DNA from: Bacteroidales bacterium UBA2800
Lineage (GTDB): Bacteria; Bacteroidota; Bacteroidia; Bacteroidales; Paludibacteraceae
NCBI GenBank assembly: GCA_002351925.1
Contig: DEHM01000015.1
Location: 50,463 to 65,640 of the forward strand
Length of the DNA stretch: 15,178 nucleotides
Reading direction: 5' to 3'
In this document: positions 13,544 through 15,178 of the stretch, piece after piece
How positions within the stretch are numbered: position 1 is the first letter of the stretch
Layout: every line of letters begins with the position of its first letter
Program-made: the position numbers and the translations under genes
Notes under the pieces: model-generated
Databases searched by the model: none
What the model was told of the DNA's origin: nothing
The model's input: the letters and a program-made list of their open reading frames with translations, nothing else

Positions 13544-14672
13544 GTCTCTGCATGAGCGCGGGCATGACGCCGGCTTTCCAGGCGCTGTAGTCGCCGTCGA
13601 GGATGTGTTGCCGCGCCTGGGTGACGAGGTCGAGATAGAACGCCAGGTTGTGGATCGACAGCACTTCCAGCCCGAGCATCTCTTGCGCGTGTATCAAATG
13701 ACGAACGTACGCCCGCGTATACGCGTGGTCGACATAGCTGGTGCCGCAGGGGTCGAGTTCCGTGAAGTCGTCTTCCCATTTCTTGTTCCTGAGGTTCATC
13801 ACGCCCTGCCAGGTGAAGATCATGCCGTTTCGGCCGTTACGCGTCGGCATGACGCAGTCGAACATGTCTACGCCGCGTTCTATGGCCTCCAGTATGTTCC
13901 ACGGCGTGCCGACGCCCATCAGGTAACGCGGTTTGTCTTGCGGCAGCAGGTCGTTGCATACCTCTATCATCTCGTACATCACCTCTGTAGGCTCGCCTAC
14001 GGCCAGTCCGCCTATGGCGTAGCCGTCGCGGTCGAGGTCGCGAAGCCGTTTGGCGGCGTCCTGACGCAAGTCGGTATAGGTGCAACCTTGCACGATGGGG
14101 AAGAGGTGTTGTTTGTAACCGTAGAGGTCTGCTGTGTCGTCAAACTGCGCGATGCAGCGGTCGAGCCAGCGGTGGGTACGCTCCATCGAGTCTTTGGCGT
14201 AGCGCTTGTCGGCTGTGCCGGGACAGCACTCGTCGAAGGCCATCATGATGTCGGCGCCTATCTCGCGCTGGATGTCCATCACGTTCTCCGGCGTGAAGAG
14301 CAGCTTACGGCCGTCTATGTGGCTCGAGAACCGCACGCCCTCTTCCGTCATCTTACGGATATCGGTCAGGCTGAAGACCTGGAAGCCGCCTGAGTCGGTC
14401 AGTATGGGCCGTGTCCAGCCTTCGAAGCGATGGAGTCCGCCGGCTTGGCGCAGAATCTCTGTGCCGGGGCGCAGGAAGAGGTGGTAGGTGTTGCCCAGGA
14501 TGATCTGCGCCTTGATGTCGTTCTCCAGTTCCTTGCGTTGCACACCCTTTACGGTTCCGGCTGTGCCAACCGGCATGAAGATAGGCGTGAGGATGTCGCC
14601 GTGGTCGGTATGTATCACTCCCGCCCTCGGCCCCACGCCCTTCGCCTCGCTATGTAACTCGAAGAATTTCAT
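13539..14672 (-). CDS. tgt: tRNA-guanine transglycosylase without the zinc cysteines
   Basis: A 377-residue TIM-barrel enzyme that exchanges guanine 34 for preQ1 in tRNAs with GUN anticodons, a step toward queuosine. TDSGGFQVFSL at 92-102 gives Asp93, AFDECC gives the base-reading Asp147, GGLAVGE at 221-227 has the bacterial valine that favours preQ1, and FDCVMPTRNGRNG at 271-283 gives the nucleophile Asp272. Where E. coli has three zinc cysteines (ECDCYTC), this protein has CGTSYVD at 309-315, so all three aligned positions are changed (Gly310, Ser312, Asp315); the fourth ligand, His341, remains. The start ATG directly follows CTAG array 3. Confidence 0.94.
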   Translation of the reverse strand: MKFFELHSEAKGVGPRAGVIHTDHGDILTPIFMPVGTAGTVKGVQRKELENDIKAQIILGNTYHLFLRPGTEILRQAGGLHRFEGWTRPILTDSGGFQVFSLTDIRKMTEEGVRFSSHIDGRKLLFTPENVMDIQREIGADIMMAFDECCPGTADKRYAKDSMERTHRWLDRCIAQFDDTADLYGYKQHLFPIVQGCTYTDLRQDAAKRLRDLDRDGYAIGGLAVGEPTEVMYEMIEVCNDLLPQDKPRYLMGVGTPWNILEAIERGVDMFDCVMPTRNGRNGMIFTWQGVMNLRNKKWEDDFTELDPCGTSYVDHAYTRAYVRHLIHAQEMLGLEVLSIHNLAFYLDLVTQARQHILDGDYSAWKAGVMPALMQRL

Positions 14673-14675
14673 AAT

Positions 14676-14713
14676 ATCTAGATATCTAGATTTCTAGAGT
14701 TCTAGAGCTCTAG
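14676..14713. repeat. 8-bp-period CTAG array 3 (panD stop to tgt start)
   Basis: CTAG lies at 14678, 14686, 14694, 14702 and 14710, exactly every 8 bp. Positions 14676-14691 (ATCTAGATATCTAGAT) form a perfect 16-bp palindrome, and 14702-14713 (CTAGAGCTCTAG) a perfect 12-bp one. The array encodes the last residues and TAG stop of panD (14704-14702) and ends 3 bases before the ATG of tgt, making it the whole tgt leader. Confidence 0.88.
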
Positions 14714-15049
14714 TTTATTGTTTACGGGGAAGACGATGGCGGGCTTAAAGGTCTTGGCTTCTTCGGGCGACATGAGGGCATAGGCCATGATGATGACCGT
14801 ATCGCCTACGCCGACCAGGTGCGCCGCAGCGCCGTTGATGCAGATGCATCCGGAGCCGCGACGTCCTGCTATCACGTATGTCTCCAGCCGCGCGCCGTTG
14901 GTGTTGTCCACTATCTGCACGCGTTCGCCGGCATAGATATTCGCCGCTTCCATCAGTGCCTCGTCGATGGTGATCGAACCTACATACTCCAGGTTCGCCT
15001 CGGTCACCTGTACACGGTGAATCTTCGATTTTAATATATTCAAAAGCAT
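14702..15049 (-). CDS. panD: Aspartate 1-decarboxylase
   Basis: A 115-residue pyruvoyl enzyme that makes beta-alanine for pantothenate and coenzyme A. From ATG 15049 the numbering matches E. coli PanD exactly: Lys9, the self-cleavage site Gly24-Ser25 (YVGSITID), Arg54 and Tyr58, then NGAAAHLVGVGD. This agreement decides the start against the TTG at 15067. Cleavage before Ser25 would generate the pyruvoyl group. It is the first gene of panD-tgt-lptF/G; panC is not in the window. The last few residues (KLEL) are encoded by CTAG array 3 and look added on to the usual end near FPV. Confidence 0.95.
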   Translation of the reverse strand: MLLNILKSKIHRVQVTEANLEYVGSITIDEALMEAANIYAGERVQIVDNTNGARLETYVIAGRRGSGCICINGAAAHLVGVGDTVIIMAYALMSPEEAKTFKPAIVFPVNNKLEL

Positions 15050-15067
15050 AGTGCTATAATGTTTCAA

Positions 15068-15087
15068 ACTTTTGCGGCTGCAAAAGT
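15068..15087. promoter_or_regulatory. Inverted repeat over the panD -7 box and transcription start
   Basis: ACTTTTGC (15068-15075) and GCAAAAGT (15080-15087) are perfect inverted repeats around GGCT. The right arm overlaps the -7 box, and the left arm lies at the predicted start of the RNA. This is a plausible operator, or a short hairpin at the RNA 5' end. Confidence 0.5.
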
Positions 15088-15112
15088 ACTACAAAATTTT
15101 TGAATATGCAAG
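15081..15112 (-). promoter_or_regulatory. Bacteroidota-type promoter of the panD operon
   Basis: On the reverse strand CTTG (15112-15109) is followed after exactly 20 bp by TACTTTTG (15088-15081). Transcription should start near 15075, about 26 bases before ATG 15049. The sequence beyond it, to the window end at 15178, is AT-rich with no gene seen. Confidence 0.72.
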
Positions 15113-15178
15113 ATTTTGTATGATAAAAAAAATTATTAATGGAAAAAAAACATATAAAACACTTTTGAATGATTAAAA

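Overview
The window looks like chromosomal housekeeping DNA from a member of the Bacteroidota, most likely order Bacteroidales, with moderately high GC. The evidence is four or five promoters of the Bacteroides type (TTTG or CTTG, a 20-bp spacer, then TAnnTTTG), a DUF3127 protein, a Bacteroidota-style S41 protease, Mur ligase, RecO and TypA, and weak or absent Shine-Dalgarno sequences at nearly all starts. No mobile element, tRNA, rRNA or CRISPR array was seen. The genus cannot be named from the sequence alone.

Layout: (1) 1-2024, forward strand: the tail of pgk, then an SSB-like DUF3127 protein, a membrane-anchored metallophosphoesterase and a compact recO, all tightly packed or overlapping. 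(2) 2021-2707, reverse strand: an OmpR-family response regulator whose phosphorylation pocket is altered (Asp to Glu at the acceptor, Asp to Ser in the acidic pair). It converges on recO and is divergent from ansA; the two divergent promoters share a perfect 16-bp palindrome. (3) 2808-5314, forward strand: ansA (asparaginase) and pepD (dipeptidase), two amino-acid salvage enzymes, closed by a strong bidirectional terminator. (4) 11729 down to 5376, reverse strand: a five-gene operon typA-tig-mpl-dCMP deaminase-ctpA, covering translation GTPase, nascent-chain chaperone, murein recycling, nucleotide metabolism and periplasmic proteolysis. The trigger factor lacks its PPIase domain. (5) 11730-12070: a 340-bp regulatory spacer with two divergent promoters and a structured leader, followed by a small secreted protein gene (12071-12364) that has an unusually good Shine-Dalgarno sequence and a bidirectional terminator. 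(6) 15049 down to 12431, reverse strand: panD-tgt-lptF/G operon.

The least expected structure is a set of short tandem arrays. Three spacers hold CTAG every exactly 8 bp, one holds TTAA every exactly 8 bp, and one has a 7-bp period with CTAA. In the four 8-bp arrays the first repeat supplies the stop codon of the upstream gene (mpl, tgt, panD, lptF/G), and the array then runs into the spacer; the 7-bp array abuts the ctpA stop. The second notable pattern is a shared palindromic sequence at the -33 region of the response regulator/ansA, typA and (more weakly) panD promoters, which could mark a small regulon.
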